Assembly (NCBI GenBank): GCA_022837185.1
Contig: JALHJD010000160.1
Coordinates: forward strand, 1 to 6,945
DNA: 6,945 nt
Direction of reading: 5' to 3'
Origin: Desulfobacteraceae bacterium
Lineage (GTDB): Bacteria > Desulfobacterota > Desulfobulbia > Desulfobulbales > Desulfobulbaceae
Positions 1-6,875 of this stretch are shown here, in pieces. The position numbers and the translations under genes were made by a program. The notes below the pieces were generated by a model. The model searched no databases and was not told the origin of the DNA. It saw nothing but the letters and a program-made list of their open reading frames with translations. How positions within the stretch are numbered: the first letter of the stretch is position 1; each line of letters begins with the position of its first letter.

Positions 1-375
1 GTCCACCTGGCCGTCGGTCGCGTTCGGCGGCAGTCCGTTCCCCGCCAGGTCCACAGCCCGCGCGCGCAGGCGGTAGCTGTGACCGTAACGCAGCCTGGGC
101 AATGAACCGGGCCTGGGCGCGAACTGTGTGTCGAGTCCGTACCCCTGCGGCCCGGTCTCGGGCACGCCCTCCTGGGGGAGTGGTTTACCCGGCCTGGAGG
201 CGCACAGGCTCCAGCCTTCCCACCGGAACAGGATCTCGTGGACGTACAGGTCGTCGTCGTCCTCGTCGCTCGATGTCGTCGCCGCCGCGGACACCCAGCC
301 CTCGTCCGTGAACTCCAGCTCCCTCGCGGCACCGACGAAGCTGTACTTTCCGATCCGCTCGCACAGGGAGCGCCA
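1..375 (-). other. Unrelated C-terminal segment of the ngg frame (large uncharacterised protein fragment, Fn3-like)
   Basis: This part of the ngg reading frame does not resemble an ATP-grasp domain. It reads as genuine protein: YSFVGAARELEFTDEGW, an acidic run (DEDDDD), LYVHEILFRWEGWSLCA, and near the left edge PRLRYGHSYRLRARAVDLAG, whose last part looks like a beta-strand of a fibronectin type III or similar beta-sandwich domain. I have a general impression of comparable phrases in very large hypothetical bacterial proteins but cannot name a family. GC is about 70% over 1-360 by hand count, against about 57% over 481-840, which suggests a different source. The exact left boundary is unclear; the switch lies between about 350 and 395. 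The segment continues beyond the window, so its end and function are unknown. Confidence 0.6.
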
Positions 376-1293
376 GTTGCCGTCCGCCTCGTCCAGCACA
401 TCCACGGTGATGCCCCTGCGCAGCGCTTCGTTGACGATGATGGCGGCATAGGGGTTGAGATTGCCGGTCTGCCTGGAACCGGTAAACAGGGGTTCGTTGA
501 TCGGATTCTTGTGCTTGATGCAGAAGGCCGGAATACGCTGAAAACCCATCTTTTCGTACAGGCAGATGGCCTCCTGGTTGGAGCGCAGGACCGACAGATC
601 CATGAAGGAACGGCCCCTGGCATGAAAGTGGTCGGCCAGGTGCGTGATCAGCGCCTGCCCGATGCCCGGGTGCGGCGATTTGGGGTTGACCGCCAGGCAC
701 CAGAAGCTGCAGCCGTTTTCAGGGTCGTTGAAGGCATGCTTGTGGTCCACCCCCAGGACGCAGCCTAAAATGGCTCCTGTTTCATTGTCTTCTGCCACCA
801 GATAGGTGAGTGATTTTGCATGGCGATGCTTCCAGATGAAACTCGCCGGCGTCGGCACCATGTGGCAGATTTTCCAGATTGTGTTCATTTCCTGGGCATC
901 GCCGCGGGTGCGGACCCTGCGGATGGAAAAGTTGTGATGCCGTTTATATTTGGAAACGTACTGGGGAAACCATAACCGGTACGTATCCGAGGGATCGAGG
1001 AAGATGGACTGCGGCGCGAGGGACAGGAGGACATGCGGATCCTTGACGTACAGGGCAATGTCCCGCTGGTCCTCCTTTTCCTGTTCCAGGCATCTGATGA
1101 GCTCCTTGGGATCGGCAAAGGTGTGGGCCATGATCAGCCTCCCCCAGCCGCAATCCAGGACAACGTCGGCCGGAAAAACTTCCGATTCCTTTTCGGTCGT
1201 GTTTTTCCAGCTTCTGGCCGAAGGCGAGTGCATGCGGTCCAGCCGGTGCGTCCTGAGGTATTTTTTGTCCTTGCTTTTTTTCTCTTTGACCAT
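1..1293 (-). CDS. ngg: N-acetylglutaminylglutamine synthetase, GNAT half, fused in frame to an unrelated sequence (partial, runs off left edge)
   Basis: In the NAGGN osmolyte pathway NGG synthetase makes N-acetylglutaminylglutamine in the cytoplasm; family members have an N-terminal GNAT acetyltransferase half and a C-terminal ATP-grasp ligase half. The frame is open from ATG 1293 to position 1 (431 codons, no stop). Residues 1 to ~305 match the family closely by eye: CGWGRLIMAHTF, RDIALYVKDPHVLLSLAPQ, the GNAT core SFWCLAVNPKSPHPGIGQAL, RSFMDLSVLRSNQEAICLYE, KHKNPINEPLFTG and LNPYAAIIVNEALRRGITV. The expected ATP-grasp part (family pattern CRESLSELTSAVA) is missing, and residues ~306-431 are unrelated. 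The start is supported by GGAG at 1301-1304, 7 bases upstream. It lies 26 bases after asnO, the usual order. A complete NGG synthetase is not encoded here; the fused product may lack ligase activity, or the join may be an assembly artefact. Confidence 0.85.
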   Translation of the reverse strand, partial: MVKEKKSKDKKYLRTHRLDRMHSPSARSWKNTTEKESEVFPADVVLDCGWGRLIMAHTFADPKELIRCLEQEKEDQRDIALYVKDPHVLLSLAPQSIFLDPSDTYRLWFPQYVSKYKRHHNFSIRRVRTRGDAQEMNTIWKICHMVPTPASFIWKHRHAKSLTYLVAEDNETGAILGCVLGVDHKHAFNDPENGCSFWCLAVNPKSPHPGIGQALITHLADHFHARGRSFMDLSVLRSNQEAICLYEKMGFQRIPAFCIKHKNPINEPLFTGSRQTGNLNPYAAIIVNEALRRGITVDVLDEADGNWRSLCERIGKYSFVGAARELEFTDEGWVSAAATTSSDEDDDDLYVHEILFRWEGWSLCASRPGKPLPQEGVPETGPQGYGLDTQFAPRPGSLPRLRYGHSYRLRARAVDLAGNGLPPNATDGQVD

Positions 1294-1300
1294 GGATCTG

Positions 1301-1304
1301 CTCC
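1301..1304 (-). promoter_or_regulatory. Shine-Dalgarno of ngg
   Basis: GGAG on the minus strand, 7 bases before ATG 1293 and inside the 26-base gap after the asnO stop. It fixes the ngg start and suggests translation from the same mRNA as asnO. Confidence 0.6.
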
Positions 1305-1319
1305 GTTCTCCCCGGAAAA

Positions 1320-3095
1320 TCATAAATTGTTCGTCTGCAGCCAGTATTCAAGCAGGGCGATCTGCCAGAGCTTGGAACCCCGGAGGGGAGTGATGTGCTC
1401 TTCGGGCTCGGCCAGGAGCTGATCGACATACTTTTTCCTGAACATCCGCCGCTTTGCAAAGGACGGATCGTGGACGATGTTTTTGACGAATTCCAGAAAT
1501 TCGCCCCTGATGTACTTCAGGGCCGGAACCGGAAAGTATCCTTTCGGCCGGTCAATGACCTCATGCGGAATAATGCGCCGCGCCGCCTCCTTGAGGACAT
1601 ACTTGCCGTCCTGTCCCCCCGTTTTGTGTCTGCCGGGAATCCTGGCGCTGAGTTCGATGAGCTCATGGTCCAGGAACGGCACCCGCGCCTCGAGGCCCCA
1701 GGCCATGGTCATATTGTCCACCCTCTTGACGGGATCATCGACGAGCATGATGGTGGTATCGATCCGGAGGGTCTTGTCGATGGGTTCGACCGCGCCGGGC
1801 AGGCGAAAATGGTCCGCCACGAATTGACGGCTGTAATCCTCGCCCCTGTACGCCTGACGGGTGATGGCAAGAAATTCATCGTGGCTGCGGTCGCGGAAAA
1901 GCGCGAGGTAGTCATCAACGGGACGGTCGCTGTCCATCATCGGCGGGTACCAGTGATAGCCGGCAAAGACCTCGTCCGCCCCCTGGCCGCTCTGGACCAC
2001 CTTGTTCTTTTTCGCCACTTCGCGTGAGAGCAGGTAGAAGCCGACCGCATCGTGGCTGACCATCGGTTCGGACATGGCCCTGACGGCGCCTTCAAGCGAC
2101 GGCAGAAGCTCCGCCGAACTGACGAATATCTTATGGTGCTCGGTGTCGAAGCGGCGGGCGACGATATCGGAATAGAAGAATTCGTCCCCCTGTTCGTCAT
2201 TGACGCTTTCAAAGCCGACGGAGTAGGTGTGCAGTTTCTTCTGGCCGGCCTCGGCCAGCAGGCCGACGATCAGGCTTGAATCCAGGCCTCCGGACAGAAG
2301 GACGCCGACCGGTACATCGGCGATGAGCCTTCTTTGCACGGAGAGCCGCAACTGGTCGAGGACCAGTTCCTGCCAATCGGCGAATGACCGTTCGTTGTCC
2401 GCCTGGTCCCGCTGAAAGCTCAGGTGCCAGTAGGTCCGCTTGTCCATCCCGCCGTCGGGCAGGATGCGCAGGGTCGTGCCGGGCTCGAGTTTTTTGATGT
2501 CCTTGAGGATGGTACGGGGGGCGGGGACAACGGAATGAAAATTCATGTAATGGTGCAGCGCGATGGGATCGATTTCACTGCTGATGCCCCCGGAGGCGAA
2601 CAGGGCCGGGAGGCTTGAGGCGAATCGGAGTTTCCCCCCCGCGGCATGATAGTACAGGGGTTTGATGCCCACCCGATCCCGTGCCAGGAAAACCGATCCG
2701 GAATCGCGCTCCCAGATTGCAAAAGCGAACATGCCGTTGAAATGCCGGACGCAGTCGGCTCCCCAGGCATGATAGGCCTTGAGAATGACCTCGGTATCGC
2801 CGCTGGAAAAAAAACGGTAGCCGAGCCGGAGCAGTTCGTCCTTCAGTTGGGGGTAGTTGTATATTGCCCCGTTATACACAATGCCCAGGCCGAGTTCGCT
2901 GTCGATCATGGGCTGCTGGGAATGCTCGGACAGGTCGATGATCCTGAGGCGGCGGTGGCCGGCGGCGATTCGCCCCTGGGCGAAAATCCCTCCGGCATCG
3001 GGGCCCCGGGCCTTCATTCCACAGGTCATTTTTTCGACGGCTTGCACGTCCGCCGGTGCACCGTCAAATCGGATCTCGCCACATATTCCACACAT
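1320..3095 (-). CDS. asnO: N-acetylglutaminylglutamine amidotransferase (asparagine-synthetase-like)
   Basis: A 591-residue class II glutamine amidotransferase predicted to convert N-acetylglutaminylglutamine to its C-terminal amide, NAGGN, a dipeptide osmoprotectant, using glutamine and ATP in the cytoplasm. Cys2 of MCGICGE is the glutaminase nucleophile once Met is removed. GHRRLRIIDL (46-55), YNGAIYN (74-80) and SGDTEVILKAYHAWG (98-112) complete the N-terminal glutaminase domain. The C-terminal synthetase domain has the ATP-pyrophosphatase loop SGGLDSS (268-274) and SGQGADEVFAGY (369-380). The start MCGICGEIRFDG, the segment SHDAVGFYLLSREVAKK, RVDNMTMAWGLEARVPFLDH, RPKGYFPVPALKY and the C-terminal LRGSKLWQIALLEYWLQ fit the NAGGN-type subfamily rather than housekeeping AsnB. 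The ngg gene directly downstream supports this. The start must be 3095 because Cys2 has to be exposed. The gene appears full length and intact. Confidence 0.92.
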   Translation of the reverse strand: MCGICGEIRFDGAPADVQAVEKMTCGMKARGPDAGGIFAQGRIAAGHRRLRIIDLSEHSQQPMIDSELGLGIVYNGAIYNYPQLKDELLRLGYRFFSSGDTEVILKAYHAWGADCVRHFNGMFAFAIWERDSGSVFLARDRVGIKPLYYHAAGGKLRFASSLPALFASGGISSEIDPIALHHYMNFHSVVPAPRTILKDIKKLEPGTTLRILPDGGMDKRTYWHLSFQRDQADNERSFADWQELVLDQLRLSVQRRLIADVPVGVLLSGGLDSSLIVGLLAEAGQKKLHTYSVGFESVNDEQGDEFFYSDIVARRFDTEHHKIFVSSAELLPSLEGAVRAMSEPMVSHDAVGFYLLSREVAKKNKVVQSGQGADEVFAGYHWYPPMMDSDRPVDDYLALFRDRSHDEFLAITRQAYRGEDYSRQFVADHFRLPGAVEPIDKTLRIDTTIMLVDDPVKRVDNMTMAWGLEARVPFLDHELIELSARIPGRHKTGGQDGKYVLKEAARRIIPHEVIDRPKGYFPVPALKYIRGEFLEFVKNIVHDPSFAKRRMFRKKYVDQLLAEPEEHITPLRGSKLWQIALLEYWLQTNNL

Positions 3096-3190
3096 TATTG
3101 CATATTCCCGTCAGGTTAAGGTTGGCGGTGTTTGACCCCGCGCCGGGGGACACTTGTTTGCGCAACTTTCCTTGATTGGGAGGAAGGTTT

Positions 3191-3220
3191 TTCGATTTCG
3201 ATACCGATTTCGATTTCGAT
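3191..3220. repeat. Hexanucleotide tandem repeat, five units of TTCGAT type
   Basis: Five consecutive 6-base units: TTCGAT, TTCGAT, ACCGAT, TTCGAT, TTCGAT. Only the third differs, at its first two bases. On the minus strand it reads as ATCGAA units. It lies entirely in the noncoding gap. Confidence 0.85.
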
Positions 3221-3260
3221 GGGACAATTCCTGCGGCTGTGTTGATGAATTCGCATCCAT

Positions 3261-3284
3261 CGGGATCGGGATCGAATTCGGTTC
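3261..3284. repeat. Second, more degenerate hexamer array (CGGGAT type)
   Basis: Four 6-base units, CGGGAT, CGGGAT, CGAATT, CGGTTC, lie 40 bases to the right of the TTCGAT array. They share the CG-plus-AT pattern of the first array, but the two are not in the same six-base phase. GAATTCG at 3247-3253 and CGAATTC at 3273-3279 form a 7-bp inverted repeat around it with a 19-base loop. Confidence 0.5.
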
Positions 3285-3414
3285 GCAGCAATGCCGGGCG
3301 AGGTGGTGCCGTTGTTGTTTTTGCATTACACCTGTCTGTTCTTCCGTTATTTTCTCGTCCAATGCATCTTGCCCTGTTTGGCAGCCGCTTCGGTCGCGCA
3401 GGCGAAACCCTCGA

Positions 3415-5826
3415 TCAGGGACCGAGTTTTTCGGCCAGGGGTCGGAACTGGAGGCTGTAGAGCATCTGGAGATACCTCCGGGTCTCCATCCGCTCCAGGT
3501 TGGAGACGTAGCGCCAGAATCCGTAAATCCTGGCAAAGGTCATCATCCTATCGGCATACAGTCTCCAGGTGTATTTTGCCTGCACACGGTCGATTCCGCC
3601 CCTGGCGATCCGTTCCCAATAGCCGGGTTCCTCCGCGCAGCGGGTAAAAAAGAGCGCCAGGGTACGGGCGGCGGCATCCTCATAATTGGGATCGATGTGA
3701 AAGCCGGAAATCCCGTTTTCGATTATTTCCATGGGGCCGCCGAAGCAGGTGGCAAAAGTGGGCAGGCCAGATCCCATGGCCTCGATGACGGTCAGACCGA
3801 ATGCCTCAAAGAGGGCCGGCTGCACAAAAGCGCCGCGCAGATCGGCAACCCGCCGGTACAGTTCTCCCGCGGTCTGCTTGTCCAGCTGCATCCCCAGCCA
3901 GCGGACCTGGCTGTCGAGATTGTACTGGTCGAACAACTGGTGCATCAGGTGGATCTGCTCCACCTCCTCCGCGTCTTTGGATGCCGCCGGATTGATATGG
4001 CCGCCGATGACCAGGAGGTTGGCCTGTTTTCTCAGCTCATCGCTGCCGCCGTACAGGCGGACGAGTCCGGTCAGGTTTTTTATCCGGTCCAGCCGGGCCA
4101 TTGTCAGGATAAGCGGCTTGTCGGGCTCCCGGATTACGCCGCGGCTGAGGTCATGCCGCTGTTCGCCGAAGAGCATGGAGTCGATTTCCCCGCTCAGGTG
4201 CGTGAACCGCCGGTCCCGGTCCCCGGCGGGAAAATAGATTTCCGGGTCCGCGCCCGGCGAGACGATATTGAACTTCGGATCATAGACGTCGATGCCGTGA
4301 ATGACCCGATACAAGCCGGGCATGGTGAAGGTCATGTAGCTTTCATACTGACCGGGATTGTCCTCGGTGCCGGCAATCTCCTGGTAGGTGCTGGCAATGA
4401 TGAAGTCGGCCGCGTTCATGGAGATGAGATCGGCGGTGAACTGGCAGGAGAAATGGTACTGGGCGTCGTTCTGCTGCCAGTAGAGGTCCGAATAGAGGTA
4501 TTTTGCCTTTTCCAGGGCATGGGCGATGTTGCATTGCGTGACGCCCAGCTGGGCGGACATCAGCGAGGCTACCAGGTTGCCGTCGGAGTAGTTCCCGACG
4601 ATGAGGTCGGGCCTGCCGCCCAGTTCGGCCAGGAGTTCCTTGGCCGCCTCGTGGGCGAACAGTTCGAGATAGGGCCAGATTTCAAAGCGGGAGATCCACC
4701 GGGGCATCACCTGCCCTTCGGTGTTGCGGAAGGGAACGCGGAGAATGGTGCTGTTTTTGGTGCCGGAAATGGACTCCGTCCGCAGATGGCAGGTCGTCCC
4801 CTCGGATTCGGGTATCAGCCTGGTCAGGACAATGATCCGCGGTTCAATGTCCAGCCCCTGTTCGCCGAGCCGGTGCCGCATTTCATGTTCAAGCGCCCTC
4901 ACCTGGTCAAGGATGTATACGACCTGCCCGCCCGTGTCCGGCCGGCCGAGAACGTTTCCCTGGCCGAAGAATCCATGGGGGGAGAGGATGGCGATCGAAA
5001 AAATCATGGGTATCCGGCCCAGGAAGTTTTCCAGGGTTCCCGGAGATGGCGCCTCCAGGATGTCGAGGAGGATCGCCAGGGTTTCCTTGACCTGGCCGAC
5101 GGTCCGGCCCCATCCGGGCTCAAATCCCAGGTCCTTCATGCCCATTCTGATGGCTTCCCACTGTTCGCCGTCATCCCTGTCGCGCAGCATCCGCCTCGCC
5201 TGCCGCAGGGCGCGGCGGAGTTCGTCGGTGCCGTCGATCACCTCGTTCACCATGAGCTGCTGGTCGCGGTAGCGGTGCAGCTGCAGAAAACGGAGCAGCC
5301 GGTTGTCCCCGCGGTTCAATTCCTGAAAGAGCCCGCTGGACAACCGCCGGTTGAGAAATTCGACTCCGCGGCCTATGGAGCGTTCTTCCTGCAGCTTGAA
5401 GAATTCCCGGGAAAAAGGTTCAAAATCGATTTCCAGCATCCAGGGTTGAGAATTTCTGCCGGTCACGACCTGTTCCTTGAAGTGGAGCAGATCCTGGGGA
5501 GAAATGAGTTCCAGTGACAGTGTCTCCAGGTGGATACGGATGTATATCCAGCGGGCGACTCGTTTTCTCAGGGCAAAGTACAGCCACGGCGATTGGATGA
5601 CGGCTTCCTGGCACCATTGGACGACGGTTTTGAAGGGGCTCGCCGCCAGCTTGCCGCTGTCGTCCTCTTCGACAACCCTCAGAAAAGCATCCCGGATTTC
5701 CGTCCGCAGCATGAACGGCTGTTCCTTGCAGCACAACTGATGCAGAAAGTGATGGGCGGCCGTCCGGTTATTGAGCAGGAATTCGTTGAATTGATCGACA
5801 AATTTGACGCCGTTGGCAAGAGTCAT
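3415..5826 (-). CDS. sus: Sucrose synthase (GT4, GT-B fold)
   Basis: An 803-residue protein, the usual length for the family, catalysing reversible sucrose + NDP to NDP-glucose + fructose in the cytoplasm. The N-terminal ~265 residues form the family-specific regulatory region (EIDFEPFSREFF, IGRGVEFLNRRLSSGLF). The glycosyltransferase core follows: PHGFFGQGNVLGRPDTGGQ with PDTGGQ at 296-301, HALEKAKY (His436), TMARLDRIKNLTGL with the phosphate-binding Arg578 and Lys583, and the E-x7-E pair Glu674/Glu682 in FEAFGLTVIEAM. Numbering runs one behind Arabidopsis SUS1 at these sites. The nucleotide-selecting QN motif is Gln647/Ala653, so the Asn is replaced. I chose ATG 5826 because it overlaps the fructokinase stop as ATGA (translational coupling); a start 12 bases upstream is possible. 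Sucrose-phosphate synthase has a related GT-B core but lacks this N-terminal region. No frameshift seen. Confidence 0.95.
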   Translation of the reverse strand: MTLANGVKFVDQFNEFLLNNRTAAHHFLHQLCCKEQPFMLRTEIRDAFLRVVEEDDSGKLAASPFKTVVQWCQEAVIQSPWLYFALRKRVARWIYIRIHLETLSLELISPQDLLHFKEQVVTGRNSQPWMLEIDFEPFSREFFKLQEERSIGRGVEFLNRRLSSGLFQELNRGDNRLLRFLQLHRYRDQQLMVNEVIDGTDELRRALRQARRMLRDRDDGEQWEAIRMGMKDLGFEPGWGRTVGQVKETLAILLDILEAPSPGTLENFLGRIPMIFSIAILSPHGFFGQGNVLGRPDTGGQVVYILDQVRALEHEMRHRLGEQGLDIEPRIIVLTRLIPESEGTTCHLRTESISGTKNSTILRVPFRNTEGQVMPRWISRFEIWPYLELFAHEAAKELLAELGGRPDLIVGNYSDGNLVASLMSAQLGVTQCNIAHALEKAKYLYSDLYWQQNDAQYHFSCQFTADLISMNAADFIIASTYQEIAGTEDNPGQYESYMTFTMPGLYRVIHGIDVYDPKFNIVSPGADPEIYFPAGDRDRRFTHLSGEIDSMLFGEQRHDLSRGVIREPDKPLILTMARLDRIKNLTGLVRLYGGSDELRKQANLLVIGGHINPAASKDAEEVEQIHLMHQLFDQYNLDSQVRWLGMQLDKQTAGELYRRVADLRGAFVQPALFEAFGLTVIEAMGSGLPTFATCFGGPMEIIENGISGFHIDPNYEDAAARTLALFFTRCAEEPGYWERIARGGIDRVQAKYTWRLYADRMMTFARIYGFWRYVSNLERMETRRYLQMLYSLQFRPLAEKLGP

Positions 5827-6707
5827 GACAGGCCCCATTTTCTGGAATAAGCGTTGTAGAAGTTCCGGTCCATGGTTGTTGCCCCCCGCAGGGAAACCAC
5901 GCCGGAGGCGAAATCCTGCGCCCGCTGCATGATGACCGTCATGGGCCACCCCGCGGCAAGGCCGAGGAGCAGGACGGAGGAGAAAGCGTCTCCGGCGCCG
6001 ACGGTATCGACAACATCGGCCGGATTCTCCGGAGCGACGGAACAGGGTTCACTGTCGCCGGTCACACCTATCGCCCCCCTGGCGCCTAGGGTGACGAAAA
6101 TACCTTTGAGGCGGTACCGGTCCAGGAGCGTCCGGCAGCTGCCGGCGATATCGGTCGAGTCGCCGAGAAGCGCATGCAGCTCCTGTTCGTTGAGCTTGAG
6201 CCAGGCCGCGTCCCCCAGCAGGGAAAGAACATGATCCCTGCTCCACCACGGATCGCGGAGGTTGGCATCGATGAAGATGGGGCAGGGATACTGTTTTTTG
6301 AGCTGGGCCAGGGTGTCCCGGTTGACCGGGCCGCGCAGGGCCAGGGAGCCGTGATAGAGAAAGGCGACGGTGCCGGATATGGCCGGCAGGTCGGCGGAGA
6401 TGTGATCATAGGCCTGGTCGGCCAGGATTTCGAAGTGGGGCTCACCGTTCGGCAGGGAAACCATGACCCTTCCCGTCGGCCTGGACCGGTCGACCTGAAG
6501 ATATCGGGTGGTCATTGACCAGCTGTTCATGGATTCGACGATTTTCGCTCCCTGCGGATCCGTCCCGATCCTGCTGATAAACAGGGAAGCCATCCCGAGG
6601 GCCTGCAGGTTCCAGGCGACATTGAAAGGGGCGCCGCCCGGAATTTCCCGGCCATCGGGGAAACAGTCAAAAAGAACTTCACCGAAAATAATCGCCGCTG
6701 TGGTCAT
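5823..6707 (-). CDS. Fructokinase, PfkB/ribokinase family
   Basis: A 294-residue sugar kinase predicted to phosphorylate fructose to fructose-6-phosphate with ATP in the cytoplasm. The start IIFGEVLFDCFPDG and the sugar-binding signature GGAPFNVAWNLQALG (from residue 24) are typical of fructokinase-type PfkB proteins. IDANLRDPWW (mid-protein) and WLKLNEQEL are also family features. The C-terminal signature DTVGAGDAF spans 234-242, with Asp240 the expected catalytic base. Its stop overlaps the sucrose synthase start (ATGA), so the two are probably one operon in which this kinase removes the fructose released from sucrose. I chose ATG 6707: GGAAG stands 5 bases upstream and family members begin here. 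The frame stays open to ATG 6797, but the extra 30 residues look like leader sequence. Specificity is inferred from family and neighbour; another hexose is possible. Confidence 0.88.
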   Translation of the reverse strand: MTTAAIIFGEVLFDCFPDGREIPGGAPFNVAWNLQALGMASLFISRIGTDPQGAKIVESMNSWSMTTRYLQVDRSRPTGRVMVSLPNGEPHFEILADQAYDHISADLPAISGTVAFLYHGSLALRGPVNRDTLAQLKKQYPCPIFIDANLRDPWWSRDHVLSLLGDAAWLKLNEQELHALLGDSTDIAGSCRTLLDRYRLKGIFVTLGARGAIGVTGDSEPCSVAPENPADVVDTVGAGDAFSSVLLLGLAAGWPMTVIMQRAQDFASGVVSLRGATTMDRNFYNAYSRKWGLS

Positions 6708-6712
6708 TTTTT

Positions 6713-6717
6713 CTTCC
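6713..6717 (-). promoter_or_regulatory. Shine-Dalgarno of the fructokinase gene
   Basis: GGAAG on the minus strand, 5 bases before ATG 6707, followed only by A residues. It decides the start against the longer frame from 6797, which has no comparable site. Confidence 0.65.
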
Positions 6718-6825
6718 GTACGTTCACGTTCATGGATCTCATTGGCGACGCGGTCCGGCATGCCGTAAAGTGGCAATGCGTTCCGGACAAATCGCATGAA
6801 GAATCTCGATCAGGCGTTCTCCGGC

Positions 6826-6853
6826 TTGACAAGTAGCACGAATCAAGTATATT
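6826..6853 (+). promoter_or_regulatory. Predicted strong sigma70 promoter directed rightward out of the window
   Basis: A perfect -35 TTGACA (6826-6831), a 16-base spacer and TATATT (6848-6853, five of six to TATAAT). Transcription would start near 6860, at the edge of the palindrome. No plus-strand gene is visible inside the window, so the target lies beyond 6945. Its -10 overlaps the -10 of the opposite promoter, so polymerase can use only one at a time. Confidence 0.55.
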
Positions 6854-6875
6854 TTCACCTAATTATTTTTGTCCA
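6846..6875 (-). promoter_or_regulatory. Predicted sigma70 promoter of the fructokinase-sucrose synthase operon
   Basis: On the minus strand, TGGACA (6875-6870, five of six to TTGACA) is separated by 18 bases from TATACT (6851-6846, five of six to TATAAT). Transcription would begin near 6839, leaving a leader of about 130 bases before ATG 6707. The -35 box lies inside the palindrome at 6861-6884, so a protein bound there would block this promoter. Confidence 0.5.

Larger units (their letters stand above)
3096..3414. other. Noncoding gap between sucrose synthase and asnO
   Basis: These 319 bases separate the sucrose synthase stop (3417-3415) from the asnO start (3095). Short open frames here have no recognisable protein character and overlap the simple repeats. 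The gap contains two degenerate hexamer arrays (3191-3220 and 3261-3284) and a small GC hairpin (CCCCG/CGGGG, 3136-3148, loop of 3) about 40 bases upstream of asnO. I see no convincing minus-strand terminator with a U-run after the sucrose synthase gene and no clear sigma70 promoter for asnO, so whether the two gene pairs share a transcript is open. A GGGA about 10 bases upstream of ATG 3095 may be a weak ribosome binding site. Confidence 0.6.

Noticed and set aside
1..380. A frameshifted ATP-grasp domain explaining the odd end of ngg
   Set aside because: None of the three minus-strand frames reads as ATP-grasp here, while the in-frame translation has clear protein character of its own.
1320..3095. 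Housekeeping asparagine synthetase AsnB
   Set aside because: The domain architecture is shared, but the subfamily-specific segments and the adjacent ngg gene point to the NAGGN amidotransferase.
3166..3192. Plus-strand terminator-like element: CTTTCCT / AGGAAGG stem followed by five T residues
   Set aside because: No plus-strand gene ends here, the stem is not GC-rich and contains a G-T pair, and on the minus strand (the coding strand) the T-run is on the wrong side. Probably chance.
3111..3536. Minus-strand open frame of 141 codons across the gap
   Set aside because: It overlaps the end of sucrose synthase in another frame, and the remainder is the translation of simple repeats; no start signal or family resemblance.
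3154..5517. A 787-codon open frame on the plus strand
   Set aside because: It lies opposite the sucrose synthase gene and its translation has no recognisable domains. It is an antisense shadow caused by high GC codon use.
6708..6797. Longer fructokinase starting at ATG 6797
   Set aside because: The extra 30 residues do not resemble fructokinase N-termini, and the good GGAAG site stands before ATG 6707.
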